From Gonatopus flavifemur (Eukaryota; Arthropoda; Insecta; Hymenoptera; Dryinidae), in contig JAFFJZ010000001.1 of the NCBI GenBank assembly GCA_018340375.1, positions 32,728,001 through 32,792,000 on the forward strand: a stretch of DNA of 64,000 bases, read 5' to 3'. Within the stretch, counting starts at the first letter, position 1, and every line of letters starts with the position of its first letter. The notes under the pieces are model-generated. The model was not told where the DNA came from and did no database searches. It saw only the letters and a list, made by a program, of their open reading frames with translations. Below are positions 45,858 to 56,339 of the stretch, piece by piece. The position numbers and the translations under genes are program-made.

Positions 45858-46795
45858 TTAATCAAAGTATTATCCATCGCTTTCTACTACTTTCGACGAT
45901 CTTCCGGGCAGGGAACGAATACCGTGTCGGAAGAACGCATCATCTTTGGATGCAATCCACGAATCGACCCATTTTCGGCAATCTTCGTAAGAAGTTCTGC
46001 TCAGACAAGCTGTGAGCTATCGAACGAAATCAATGGTAATCAGATGGAGCAATATCTGGAGAATACGGCGGGTGGGGTAGAACTTCCCATTTGAGTATTT
46101 CCTGGTATGTTTTCACCGGTTTTGCGGAGTGCGGACGAACATTGTCGTGCAGCAAATGACTTTGTCGTGTTTTTTGAAGTATTCCAGCCGTTTTTCTTCC
46201 AATACGTGGCTCCTAGTTATAGTTTACTTCGGTTTCAGCTGTTCCTAATAAATCACACCCATCTGATTCCACCATATACAGAGCAGGAGCTTAGACCCTG
46301 CCGGATATTCGGCTTTGCCACTGATTTTGATGGTTGGCCGGGCTCGACCCATGACTTTCTGCACTTTGGATTGTCGTAATGAATCCTTTTCTCATCACCA
46401 GTAACAATTCGATGCGAGGAACCTTCTCTTTTCTGTCGTTGAAGTAGCCTCTCAACGCTCCTTCGTTTCAATTCGTATGAGATCCAACGTCCTTATTTCT
46501 GGATCATGTCCAAACTTCTCAGACGTTTTCCTACCGTTGATAAGTCAACTCCCAATGATGTAGACAATTCTTGAAGGGTTTGACATGAGTCTTCATTGAG
46601 CAATGCTTCGAAATCATTATCCTCAAATTTGAAACGTGCAAAGCACTTCCGACATGTTTGATCAGCTAGACTATGTTCACTATACACTTCCACTGAAATA
46701 CGATGGGCTTCAGCAGCACTTTTATTCATATTGAAGCAATGAAGTAAAACTCTCCGCAGAAACACTTTATTCGGTATAAATTTTAACATGTTCAA
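45858..46795 (-). pseudogene. Mariner transposase pseudogene
   Basis: On the minus strand, the helix-turn-helix region includes EALLNEDSCQTLQELSTSLG and KRLRSLDMIQK. The catalytic domain has RIVTGDEKRIHYDNPK, then in another frame LHDNVRPHSAKP and PPYSPDIAPSDYH, ending KVVESDG-stop-YFD. The first two aspartates (GDEK, HDN) and the third (PSDYH) are present, with 34 residues between the last two: the D34D signature of mariner. Broken by frameshifts, stops after PSDYH and near the end, and an apparent short internal deletion before EALLNEDS. It resembles insect mariners of the mellifera/cecropia kind. No clean terminal repeats were located. Confidence 0.88.
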
Positions 46796-46963
46796 TATAT
46801 TATCAAGTGTTGTTATTTACGATTCGAAGGGAGAGTACGTACAATAAATGACGTCCAATGATAGCTGTATCACAGTTAATTGATTACTGTAGGTAACAAT
46901 GGAATACTGTACTACCTACGCCAACTTTTGTAAAACGCCACGAATTAATTCCAACGCCAATAA

Positions 46964-47497
46964 GATATTTGTGATACTAAAAAAACTTCCAGCGGGAAAG
47001 TTGGTGAGAATATATTCAACAACACTTTGACAAATTTTGAGACAATTTTGTACTGTAGTGGGTTACATAGAGAAAAAGATGTCTTGAAAAATACCATAAT
47101 TTATGGATTTTTGGAATCCGAGTCAAAATATTCACGTGAAGATATCTCTAAAAGTACCATAATAGCAGGGACGGACTTCTATGAGGGAGGTACCATACTT
47201 CTTTATAAAAGTCCAAGAAATTATGGGACTTTTAGAGGTTCGTTCACGTAAATATTTTGATTCGGGTGAGACCAACGTCAAAAATCCATAAATTATGGTA
47301 TTTTTCCAGGAGATATGGAAAAAAGCTATATGCATCGATTGTTTTTAGTTCAAAATGTGATCATTTCTAACCTACAGGAGGGAATTGTCTCAAAATTTGT
47401 CAAAGTGTGGTTGAATACATTTGTAACAACTTTGCCGCTGGAAGTTTTTCGAGTACCGCAAATTTCTTATTGAATAAAATAAGAAATTTGCGGTACT
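46964..47497. mobile_element. Fold-back with an extra 20-bp terminal hairpin
   Basis: CTTCCAGCGGGAAAGTTG at the left pairs with CAACTTTGCCGCTGGAAG at the right; TTTGACAAATTTTGAGACAA pairs with TTGTCTCAAAATTTGTCAAA; AATACCATAATTTATGGAT pairs with ATCCATAAATTATGGTATT. Beyond the right arm, AGTACCGCAAATTTCTTATT (47451-47470) and its perfect complement (47478-47497) form a tight hairpin with a 7-nt loop. Non-coding. Confidence 0.75.
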
Positions 47498-47562
47498 AGA
47501 AATAACATCATACGAGGTGTGTCAGAAAAGTAATGAGATTGATTTCTTATTCCCCCAAGTTT

Positions 47563-47990
47563 TCATTTTTTTCGAGAATTATTGTTATCCCATTCAAAGT
47601 AGTTCCCTTGGGCAGCTACACACCGATGGAGACATTGTTCCCATTCTTGGTAGCAGCGCTGGAAGTCTTCAACCGGTATGGTCTTCAGCATTCTTTTGGA
47701 AATTTTCTGACGTCCTTTGAGAACATTTTCCAGTTTAGGAAAAAAGAAAAAGTCATAGGAACTGAGGTCAAGTGGATAGGAGGGCTGGGGAATTTTATGA
47801 ATGCCTTTTGAGGGCAAAAATTCTGTTATGGAGAGGGCAGTGTAACACGGGGGGTTGTCATGATGGAGCATCCAATTGTCCGCAATGTCTGGTCTCACGC
47901 GAATAACTCTTTTCCTGAGCCTTCCAAGGACGTCTTTATAAAAAACTTGGTGAACAGTTTGTCCTGGGGGAACAAATTCGCGTGAGACCA
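47563..47990 (-). pseudogene. Mariner transposase C-terminal half
   Basis: On the minus strand: REFVPPGQTVHQVFYKDVL, RPDIADNWMLHHDNPP, then DFFFFPKLENVLKGRQ and a final QRCVAAQGNYFEWDNN. HHDN and the later YDFF aspartate are separated by 34 residues, as in mariner D34D enzymes; the usual YSPDLAP motif is altered to YPLDLSS. An open frame runs further upstream to 48033, but those first residues come from the inverted arm and are antisense, not part of the enzyme. Confidence 0.88.
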
Positions 47991-48196
47991 GGCATTGCGG
48001 ACAAATGAATGCTCCATCATGACAACGCCCCATATCACGCTGCCCTCTCCGTAACAGAATTTTTGATCTCAGAAGGCATTCTTGTGCCCCCCCCCACCCC
48101 CTTCCCCCCTATTCACCTGACCTCAGTCACTGTGACTTTTCCCTTTTTCCTGAACTCAGAGGACGTCATTTCAAGACTTTAGAGAATATCCAAATA

Positions 48197-48857
48197 CACT
48201 CGACTCTCGATTCTTTTACAATTTTGGGACCAGAGTCACTCGAGTCTTTTACTGGAAAAGACTACGCCCACCACGCGTTATAATTCGCTCTTATTTCCAA
48301 GCCTTCCCATGATATGGTTTTCAAACAAATGAATTCAGAATTCTTTTTGGATTACATGCCATAGCTTCAATTTAGAGAATGTCATTAAATAAGGTTATTT
48401 AATACGTGTGAGATATTATAATGGAAACAATGAGTGTTCCCGAAAGTGGTAAGTGATCTTATTTCATAGCATGTCTTTTTTTATGACATGTGTATCTAAT
48501 CTCAAGCTTTTTTTTCAATTTTGGGTCCGAACGAATCCGTCTTTGCTGAGTTAATTGAATAACTTAACGATAACTGTTTCGTTATAATTATCAGTCCTTC
48601 GCTAGTCTCGCAATGGTTCAGAAACATTTTGGTCCCTGTAAGTTAACCAGTTTCGACTATGATTCGAATTCAGTTTGTTTCGTGTTTTGTTTAAACATTT
48701 ATCCAAAAGAAAGGTGGTTATGTTTGAAATAATTGCTCGAGCGAACAGCAAGGTGGGGGTTGAAGGGGGTGTTCCTAAAGTCAAAGGTTCGAGAGAATTG
48801 CAGTAAAAGGTCCGATTGAGTAAAAGATTCGGGTGTGAAAGATCCGAGAGTCGAGTG
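48197..48857. mobile_element. TA-flanked element with CACTCGACTCTCG ends
   Basis: TA at 48195-48196 and 48858-48859. Ends CACTCGACTCTCGATTC and, inverted, CACTCGACTCTCGGATC. Comparison with the other mariner arm shows the empty site (ATCCAAA-TA-AAGGCCATACC), so both borders are exact. Subterminal GATTCTTTTAC-like words; no coding capacity. Confidence 0.9.
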
Positions 48858-48967
48858 TAAAGGCCATACCGATTGACGACTTCCAGCGCATAACACTGAC
48901 GTTTGGAAATGATAGGAACTTTAGTGAATAAATAATCAGTCTTATTACTTTTCTGCCACACCACGTG

Positions 48968-49324
48968 AAGATCCTCTAACGGGATTAGCGTGGGTGGGGG
49001 TTGCCCGTTTTCAGGTGCCCTTCAATTTGCAAAAACTTAGACTCAGAGACTTAGCAAAATTAGATTTCTCCTTTGTCCGTGTGTATTCTTTTCGGGGGCG
49101 GAGGAATCGATGTTCCGTCAGTTTGCAAACACTGAGAAACCGTTCATGCCAGCGAAACGAAATTTTGATCGAAATGATCGCAAAGAAACTTTTTGGTTGA
49201 CTGAAATGAGATATGTTTAAGATCGACAAAGTTAATTTTTGTGAACAAAATTTTGTTCATCCCAAAAAAAATTGTATTCTAGCCAACCGAAGAGTTTTTT
49301 TGCCTTCGTTCCAATCAGAATATT
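48968..49324. other. Unassigned spacer
   Basis: No gene or element recognised. Confidence 0.4.
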
Positions 49325-49649
49325 GTTCTGCTCAGGGTTGTGAAATTTTTAATTCAAAAATTTTTAATCAACAATTGAATTTTCAATTTTTATTTCAAAC
49401 GTTGGGATTAACAATCAAGAAAGTACTTTTCAATCCCAATGTTGGGATTGGAAATTAAAAAATTATTTTTCAATCCCAATGTCGGGATTGAAAATTGGAA
49501 AGTTACTTTTTGATGGAAAGATCTGAATTGAATATTTTTTTTTTATTTTTCTCTTGAAAAATAGGTGATTCCGGAGAAAATTTCGTCCGCTATATATATA
49601 TATACACATAGATGATGATCATCCCGAAGTCGAGATTGAAAATTGAGAA

Positions 49650-50135
49650 CCCTGGTAAAAATGAAGCGTATACGAAGCGAAAAATGTTTCAATTCCCTCT
49701 TCATGAAACGTGTAATGCCCCCTTACTGTGAAATAATGAAATCATACGTTCCATATACGCTCCATAAGCTTTCGATCCCGTTTCACACACTCTTCGTGTG
49801 AAGCAATAGTGAGTTATATTAAACGTATGCGAATCATACCTATTCTGATTTTATATAATATCTTTATGTGATCAATCCCAACGACGATCAATGGCTAAGT
49901 GGATAATACCCTCGACTACCATGGTAAAAGTCACCGGTTCGATCCTCGCTGTGGGGTTCAATTTTTGAAATTACATTTCTGAAATTTTATACGGTTCTTT
50001 TGTTTCAACTCCCGCTTCACATACTCTTCGCATCCTTTCCATTCATGCTCTATATACTTTTCATTGACAACGTTTTTGTTACCTTCCAGCATACGCTTCG
50101 TTTACTCTTCTTTCCCGTTTTGATTTTCACCAGGG
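49650..50135. mobile_element. CCCTGGTAAAAATG inverted-repeat unit inside the hAT
   Basis: CCCTGGTAAAAATGAAGCGT at the left and TTTTGATTTTCACCAGGG at the right, with GCGTATACGAAGCG / CATACGCTTCG inside. Several CTTCAC(A)CACTCTTCG-like words occur. It contains the tRNA-like segment near 49893. Whether it inserted later or is part of the hAT is unclear. Confidence 0.55.
49893..49960 (+). ncRNA. tRNA-like sequence (A and B boxes), decayed
   Basis: TGGCTAAGTGG fits the pol III A-box and GGTTCGATCC the B-box, about 40 bp apart as in a tRNA. The T-stem pairs poorly and no acceptor stem forms with the flanks, so it is not a functional tRNA. Possibly the head of a tRNA-derived SINE captured by the surrounding element. 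Confidence 0.5.
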
Positions 50136-50598
50136 AAATCACTGTTGATCCCAATGTCAGGATTAACAATTTCTTCTTATTTTTCAATCTTTACGGTTGG
50201 GTTAGAAAGTGGAAAATTATTTCGAATCCGAGTTTTTGGGATTGATTTATCTCTTTAATGCATTATATACAACCCTGGTTCTGCTGCGGAACTAATTGTG
50301 TTTTTAGTGAAAAAACAGTACAAACTTGAATAAAATCAATAGGAAAACTATGATTCAACCGTGTGAGAAAAATGACTTCCATAACTCTGTACTTGGGAAT
50401 GAAATGTTGAAAAGGGGAGCGAGGGAGAAAGTTATTTTGAAGGAATCTCATGTTCGAATTAGGAAAAGAATACTGGTCCACCCTGTTGTGAATTATAATC
50501 ACTTCGGTTGCGTAAGAAAGAAAGGTTTGAGTTGAAACAAAAATTATGTCCGCACGTAAAGAATTCGTTGAGAAATGATTTCTTCTGAAAAATATTGT

Positions 50599-50599
<1 letters not shown>

Positions 50600-50630
<31 letters not shown>
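50600..50630. repeat. (CT)n microsatellite
   Basis: Uninterrupted TC dinucleotide run. Confidence 0.92.
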
Positions 50631-50631
<1 letters not shown>

Positions 50632-51769
50632 AAGTCTATCATACAGCGAAAGAATCATATCAAGTGTGTTCATTTTATCCACTCACTTCACTTCTCGACA
50701 TCGTGTGTAAGGTTTGTACCACAACTTATCGTACGCACAGATGGTTAGATCTACTCTTCTCAACTTGGTTTTTCCTTCTCCCACGAACTCTCGCCATCTT
50801 CGTTCAACGTTAAATAATTTTAGAGAGAAGGGAGGGCTTAAAGGAGATAAGTTGCGCAGTTTGAAAAGAGGGTCGTCGATCTATGTGCACGTCTGTATGT
50901 ATTTGCAAAAGTAAAGACCGAGGGGGAGTATAGAAATCCAGTAATCGTTTGAAGTGGAGAAATTCAAATCGGGGGAAGGGAGAATTCTATCCATCCCTCT
51001 TGTTTGATCCCATTTACAAGGATTTCAAAATGCGGGGAGATCATGATAATTCAATTCTGTCGAGTGGAGTGTAATTTAAAAATCGTCACCAAACGATATT
51101 CCTCGGTACTCGGGTTCCTTGAATTTCATATTTTCTCGTCTATTCTCTTTACGATGATTTATCTCTGCTGAAAAATGAAAGCAATAATTTTCTAGTTTTT
51201 CATTTGTGGTGTTGGGAAATCTTTGTGGGTACGTTCCGAGAAATAACCGAATCTATTTGAGAATTAGCTCGATCGATCTGTACGACTGATTTAGCTATAT
51301 ATATATATACTGAATTCTCTTGTGTAAAGAGTGCTACGTTTCTATCCTCTTCGTATCATTCGAGCAAGCTATGTCAAAATCCCTTTTCACTTCCGTTCAA
51401 AGGTTTGACTCGACTGACTTACAATTTTATTCTGTAACCAAGTAACTCCGAAACTAATTGCAATTTTATACCGAACTTTGAATCGTAAGTCGAAGCTACG
51501 AACCATCGATGGAGAACAAGCGAATCAAGATACTCCATCCTTATTCCAAAATCTAGCCGGTTAGTTGTTGATATTTGAGAAACTTAATCCGTCGTTAACG
51601 GCTTTATTTGTACGACGTTAATTGTAACGATGCGAACAAACCTTTTCTACCCCAATTAAGGTTTATTCTACGCATCACCTGTATCCTCCACGTCAAATCT
51701 TTCGAATCCGTTCCTCCTCGAATGAATCTAACAGTCATAATGATAATGATAATAATTGTTATTACACAA

Positions 51770-51801
51770 TCGTCATCGTCATCATCATCATCATCATCAT
51801 T
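51770..51801. repeat. (CAT)n trinucleotide repeat
   Basis: About ten CAT units. The poly-serine, poly-histidine or poly-aspartate seen on translation is an artefact of the repeat. Confidence 0.9.
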
Positions 51802-52059
51802 ATGACGTTCATAGCTCGAATCGTCGGCAGTCCAATGGCCATCGTTTCGCTGAGTCGGCATTATTCGGCAACGTACATTCGCTCGTTTATCAAACACACA
51901 GGATGGATGTGAGCAAATTTGTGAAACTTGCCAATCTCAATAATAAAGTGTAGAATAAACCAAATTAGCCCCAGTAGACCAGAAGTCCACCCTTGATCCA
52001 TCCCGAATTCCTCTCCTCGCTCCTGGTCGTTGCTGATTCTCATTATCAGATTCACTGCG

Positions 52060-52061
<2 letters not shown>

Positions 52062-52097
<36 letters not shown>
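52062..52097. repeat. (CT)n microsatellite
   Basis: Uninterrupted TC run followed by CTATCTATC and other pyrimidine-rich sequence. Confidence 0.92.
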
Positions 52098-52101
<4 letters not shown>

Positions 52102-53692
52102 CTATCTATCTTTCTCTCGTCCTCTCTCGTTCTTCCTTACCCTTGCCTCTGGTATGTTTCTATTCGCCCGGTTAAACGCTGAGTATTTAGGATTCGTAAG
52201 TTAAGCAATGCAAACCGACTTCGACGAACAGCGCAAATATTTGATTTCTAAGACTCGACGAAACACATACCAAGAAGTAGCACAACTACCAACATCCCTA
52301 CCACCAGCGTATACCGTTACCATCATTAACGACGTGAGACTATTTCTAAATATACACTGTATCCTCCTGACTCCTTGTTTCCACTCATGCTCGGTCACCT
52401 CGCACAGAGAAACAGAAAGCAACCATTTGACAGTGGAGACAATTTGTCTTACCAAACACTTTAGGCGTTCGCATTGTCGGATATGAGATTGAATTTGGAA
52501 CGAGAGACTCGAAAAGAAGATATTCTTTGTGTATGATTTCTCACTTTTTTTGTGCTTCAGATGAACTAAGATTCGAAAAGATTTCGATTGAGAATAGAAT
52601 GAAATCGTTAGGGACGAATCTTAGGGTTGTCAGAAAAAAAATATTGTACACTACGAATTTCCAAAAGAATTTCACGTCGAAATTCCATTCCTTTGCCAGA
52701 ATCCACGATTTTTCAACTGTTTTTTGCGACATTCCACTTCAAAAGCCATAGAACAGAGGTAAAAGCTTACAATCCTACAACGCCTTGTAGTTGGATCAGG
52801 ATAGTCCATGTTGGTGTTTTGCTTTGTCGTTTCTTCCATCCTGAGAAGCCATGGGATGTGTAGAGCGAACGAAGCTATGAGGAACGTTCAGTGAAATGGA
52901 ACTGGTAGCTGAATTGCAGTGAAAAAGCTCAAATGCGGAACCGATCGCTATCATCGTCCCTACTGTAGTTTTGTTTGAAAATAATGGAGGATCAACCTCT
53001 TTCGAAATTGTTTCAAAGAGCTGCGCTGTTGTAACCTGCACTGTTGGAAAATCATCAGTGTGCATCCTCGATGTCAATATCATGTTTCGGATACACCTTG
53101 TTCATGCCATAAAAACTTCGTAACGTGTAAAATAAAGATATTGTTTTTCTTTTCCATGAGAACTAGGTTTGATTGAAATTTCATCGACGAATCACAGTTT
53201 ATAATCGTATGGTTTTATTGAAGTTTTAATAAATTATTAACATACGGATAAGAAAGATCGAGATAAAAGATTGTTTTTGATTTTCTTATTTATCGTCGAT
53301 GGTGTTGTACAAACAAGAAAACGGATGGTTCACAAACAAGAATCTAGATAGGGGTTGATTCAACTGATCGCTTGCACGGCTTGGCAAGTATCAGTGGATT
53401 ATTACAGGTTCACTCGTGACGAAAGATAAGGAGGAGAGAGAATCTTCTCGTTTCTTCCGTGTGTTATGATATCCTATCATTGGAAACTCTGTTCCTTTTT
53501 ATACTTGATATTATGAAGACTGTTCAAATTATCCCAAACTAAGCATTTCTTTAGATATTTGTTTTTTTCCGTTGTATCATACTCGTCCCACGCTGTGAAA
53601 ATGATGGGGAGTGTTTTTAGGCACTCATCGGTGTACGTAGTATATTGAGCATTGAGTTCTTATCGCACCCGCTCTCGTGGTCTTCATGAGTA

Positions 53693-54303
53693 CCCAATAA
53701 ACGCACACACGTTATTTCAACGTTGAAAGAACGTTGGACTGTCAAACGGACGTCAGTCGTTGATTTGTAGTTGAAATTTGACAGGGAAATAGACGAACAG
53801 AAATTACGTTCTGATGACGTGTAATTTAAACTAATATTCAAAAGTAACCATCCAACGACGTCCTCAAAAAACGTGTTTTGAACGGGTTTGAATCACGCGT
53901 TTAAAATGTGTTTGAACTTCAATTGAAGATAAATTCTGCTAAAAATATCGAACGAAACCGAACAATGGTTAGAATTTCAACGAAGAGCAAGATAGTAAAT
54001 AGGGTAGCATACTTTCCAAATTTTGTCATACTCAAAAATACTATTGTTCTCGATATTGAACGAAGAGTTTTCAAAATAATTTGTTGGATTCAATTCACGT
54101 TTCAGAACCATCATTAGGACACGTCAATACTTAACGTCTTTTAAACGATGTTTAAACCGTTGATATGACGTTATTTTACGGTTGAAAAACACGTGCTCTG
54201 CCGCGACATTTTTACGTTGAATTAACGCAAGAATATTACTAATTCACAACGTGTGGTTATTGACCGTTTTTGACGTTTTTAAAACGTGCGTGTGTTTATT
54301 GGG
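53693..54303. mobile_element. TA-flanked CCCAATAAACGCACACACG element, ACGTT word
   Basis: TA at 53691-53692 and 54304-54305. Left CCCAATAAACGCACACACGT and right ACGTGCGTGTGTTTATTGGG are inverted repeats. The body iterates CAACGTTG, AACGTT and ACGTT words in both senses (TTCAACGTTGAAAGAACGTT, TTTTTGACGTTTTTAAAACG). No coding capacity. Confidence 0.85.
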
Positions 54304-54448
54304 TATCTTTTGGAATATCCCATGCGAGCATAAAGTTAGGACCAATTTACAGCCAATGTTGATCCAAGTTTTGAAGCTCGAGCCTTGATCGGACTAAAGT
54401 TGAACCAATGATCATGCTTACATAGGATTCGAATAATTCTATCGGGAG

Positions 54449-54740
54449 TTGCTCTCTAAACTCCTTGGAGTGAAAAATTCGCTCTCGAAGAGTCAAAATA
54501 CTGCGAGTCCGGGAAGAGTGACTTTTCACTCCATAAGAGGGAACTCTAAGTATAACATAGTAAAGTTTCAACTCGGTTTAAAGGGTGAAATGTCACCCTG
54601 GTTTAAGAGTGGAATCCTCACTTCAAGGGGTCAAAAATTCGCTCTTATGGAATAAAAACTCACTCTTTAGGGGTGGAATCTCACTCTTGTTGGACTTGCG
54701 GTATTTTCACTCTTTGAGGGTGGATAATTTTCATTCCAAC
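54449..54740. mobile_element. GAGTGAAAAATTCGCTC-word element, poorly bounded
   Basis: GCTCTCTAAACTCCTTGGAG starts it, and GAGTGAAAAATTCGCTCTCG, AGAGTGACTTTTCACTCC, TCAAAAATTCGCTCTTATGG and TATTTTCACTCTTTGAGGG follow as word variants. Related to 24209, 40590 and 60616. The right boundary is uncertain. Confidence 0.5.
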
Positions 54741-55022
54741 CAATTCTTATTGAGAATCCGTTGGGTTGTCTGTGTGTCTGTCTGTCTGTTTGTATGTCTG
54801 TTTGGACGTCTGTGTTCGGGATATTTCCGGACCAAGTGGACCAAATTGGTTCAAATTCATAGGGGATCTTCTTCGAACCCTCCCTGAAGGACCATTTGAT
54901 TTCTATTGCAATCGGAAAAGTCCTCCTGGTGATTTATAATCTTCTTCTTCAAAAATAGGTGATCTCGGAGAAAATTTTCTCCGCTGTATACATATATATT
55001 TAACTCGGTTTCTCCCCTTGGT
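54741..55022. repeat. (CTGT)-rich tract and AATAGGTGAT motif
   Basis: A run of TCTGTCTGTCTGT-like units at about 54771-54805 leads into GTTCGGGATATTTCCGG. The segment 54947-55005 (CAAAAATAGGTGAT, CGGAGAAAATTTTCTCCGCT, then TA-rich) recurs at 49553-49622 within the hAT-like element, so it is a dispersed repeat. Confidence 0.5.
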
Positions 55023-55200
55023 AAAACAAAACCATTGATTCTTGCCAAATCTCATTGAATCTTGTACAATGTTCTGACGAAATCCTATCCAAGCATTCAT
55101 CAATGAGGTTTCATGAGATGAATGTATTTTCTCAATGTGATTCTGATTGAATCTTGCCAAATCTGATTGAATCTTGTACAATGTTCTGAACAAATTCCAT
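55023..55200. repeat. Two-unit direct repeat, about 110-bp period
   Basis: TTGAATCTTGTACAATGTTC occurs twice about 108 bp apart, each preceded by CTTGCCAAATCT. A local tandem duplication. Confidence 0.65.
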
Positions 55201-55254
55201 TAAATTTCATTTCATCAGATTCTATGGATTTTTTCAACTACATGGCCGGGATGT

Positions 55255-56325
55255 TTACACGTTCGTCATTCCGGCTTGCATGGACGTGTTAAAGACATCT
55301 TTAGAAAGTCTCAATGCGTTTGTAAGAAGTCTTAAAAAACATTCTGAAAGATACCGAAACGAATCCTAAAAGATGTCTCATGAAACACGTATAGAATTCG
55401 AAAAGATATCTTGGAGAGTTCTTAAAGATGTCTTGGAGAATTCATAAAAACGTCTTGGAAGACTCTTGAATTTGTTCACAAAACAAATTCTTAACCTTTT
55501 CTTTTTCCTTCCCCTCCTGTTTCTTCAACTGCTCTCGCGTTCCGATAAAGTTTACCTGATTTCGACCCTTGTTGTTACGGGAATCGAACCCATTCGCTTG
55601 ACGATATATCTACGCCTCAGTCACTTGAGCTATACGTACAACATGGTAGAGACGCCCATAATTGTCAATATGACCTAATGAAATATGTCAGCGGTGTCCA
55701 GTTTCAAAGTGAAAATGATCTTTTGAACAAACTATCATCACATGAATAAATATCAAAAGAGTTGAATGCACTTACAAATAAGAAAGATGAATAAATTTAG
55801 TGAAACATATTTAAAAATCAATTTTGTGTTCTAGTGGGCGTTAATATTTCGTGAATACCGCAGATTCTTTCTCAAGTATTTCTGAAAAATTGTTCTGAAG
55901 TGGATATTCGGTAATTTTATTGTGCACGTCATAAGGCGACAAAATCGTACTTTTCACAAACTCTCAAATTTCTTGATACCTCAATGATTGATTCAAGCTT
56001 TTAATTCATGGATGGGATCACCTCATTTGCAATACGATTGTAATAACAGGTACATCCAAAGTTTTATTCTGTGTTATTCATGATCATGTGCTCATATAAC
56101 CTCAAAGCTGCTGAAAAATTTATCTTCTCAAACGTGTCTTAATCAAGACATCTTTCAGAAATCTTTCCAAAACTTCTAAAAGATATCTTCAAGAACTCTT
56201 CAATAACGTTCTTGAAGATCTCTGAATCAAGACATCTTTTAGAAATCTTTTACAAGATGTCTTTCCAACACTTCTAAGTGTACTATCTCTCAATTAAGTA
56301 TTCTTTTAGATACCTTCAAGAATTG
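55255..56325. mobile_element. AAGATGTCTT-word element with internal tRNA-like sequence
   Basis: The left part (to about 55470) and right part (from about 56110) are dense in AAGACATCTTT / AAAGATGTCTT words of both senses (for example TTAAAGATGTCTTGG, TCAAGACATCTTTTAG). The 0.6-kb middle is different and begins with a tRNA-like segment. Ends were not fixed, so boundaries are approximate. Confidence 0.55.
55566..55645 (-). ncRNA. tRNA-like sequence, best-folding of three, decayed
   Basis: Minus strand: TGTTGTA near the 5' side pairs with AACAACA near the 3' side (6 of 7). TAGCTCAAGTG is the A-box; GGTTCGATTCC is the B-box, with a T-stem ATGGG/CCCGT of five pairs including one wobble. GGCG/CGTC can form part of an anticodon stem. 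Extra bases between acceptor and D-arm and an irregular anticodon loop argue against a working tRNA. Confidence 0.55.
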
Positions 56326-56339
56326 AAATGTCAGCTGGG

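Larger units (their letters stand above)
47513..48965. mobile_element. Mariner inverted dimer (fold-back rearranged element)
   Basis: TA (47511-47512) precedes the left end CGAGGTGTGTCAGAAAAGTA. The right end inverted is CGTGGTGTGGCAGAAAAGTA. The two arms are inverted copies of the same 3' half of a mariner. They meet at a perfect 16-bp inverted repeat, 47889-47904 and 47975-47990, around a 70-bp single-copy loop. The left arm is about 390 bp; the right arm is shorter by deletion and carries a 661-bp insertion. The transposase 5' half is absent. Confidence 0.85.
49333..50277. mobile_element. hAT-like element, 945 bp, CCCAATGTTGGG word
   Basis: A perfect 8-bp target duplication GTTCTGCT lies at 49325-49332 and 50278-50285. 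Ends CAGGGTTGT and ACAACCCTG are inverted repeats of the hAT CAGGG type. Both flanks carry repeats of CAATCCCAATGTTGGGATTG-like words. The centre (49650-50135) is a separate inverted-repeat unit with a tRNA-like sequence. No transposase frame. Confidence 0.88.
50286..53690. other. Unique DNA with microsatellites
   Basis: No mobile element recognised. Contains two (CT)n tracts and a (CAT)n tract. The frame at 52796-53083 on the minus strand is moderately protein-like but has no known motif or splice context. Confidence 0.45.

Noticed and set aside
47991..48033. N-terminal residues of the mariner frame as genuine protein
   Set aside because: They are translated from the inverted arm, antisense to the real transposase sequence, and only prolong the frame by chance.
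51604..51953. Frames encoding poly-Asp, poly-Ser or poly-His
   Set aside because: Direct translation of the (CAT)n repeat in different frames; no flanking protein features.
52796..53083. 95-codon minus-strand frame with a protein-like look
   Set aside because: No known motif, and the candidate donor (CAG|GTTACA) inside it is weak. Insufficient for a gene call.
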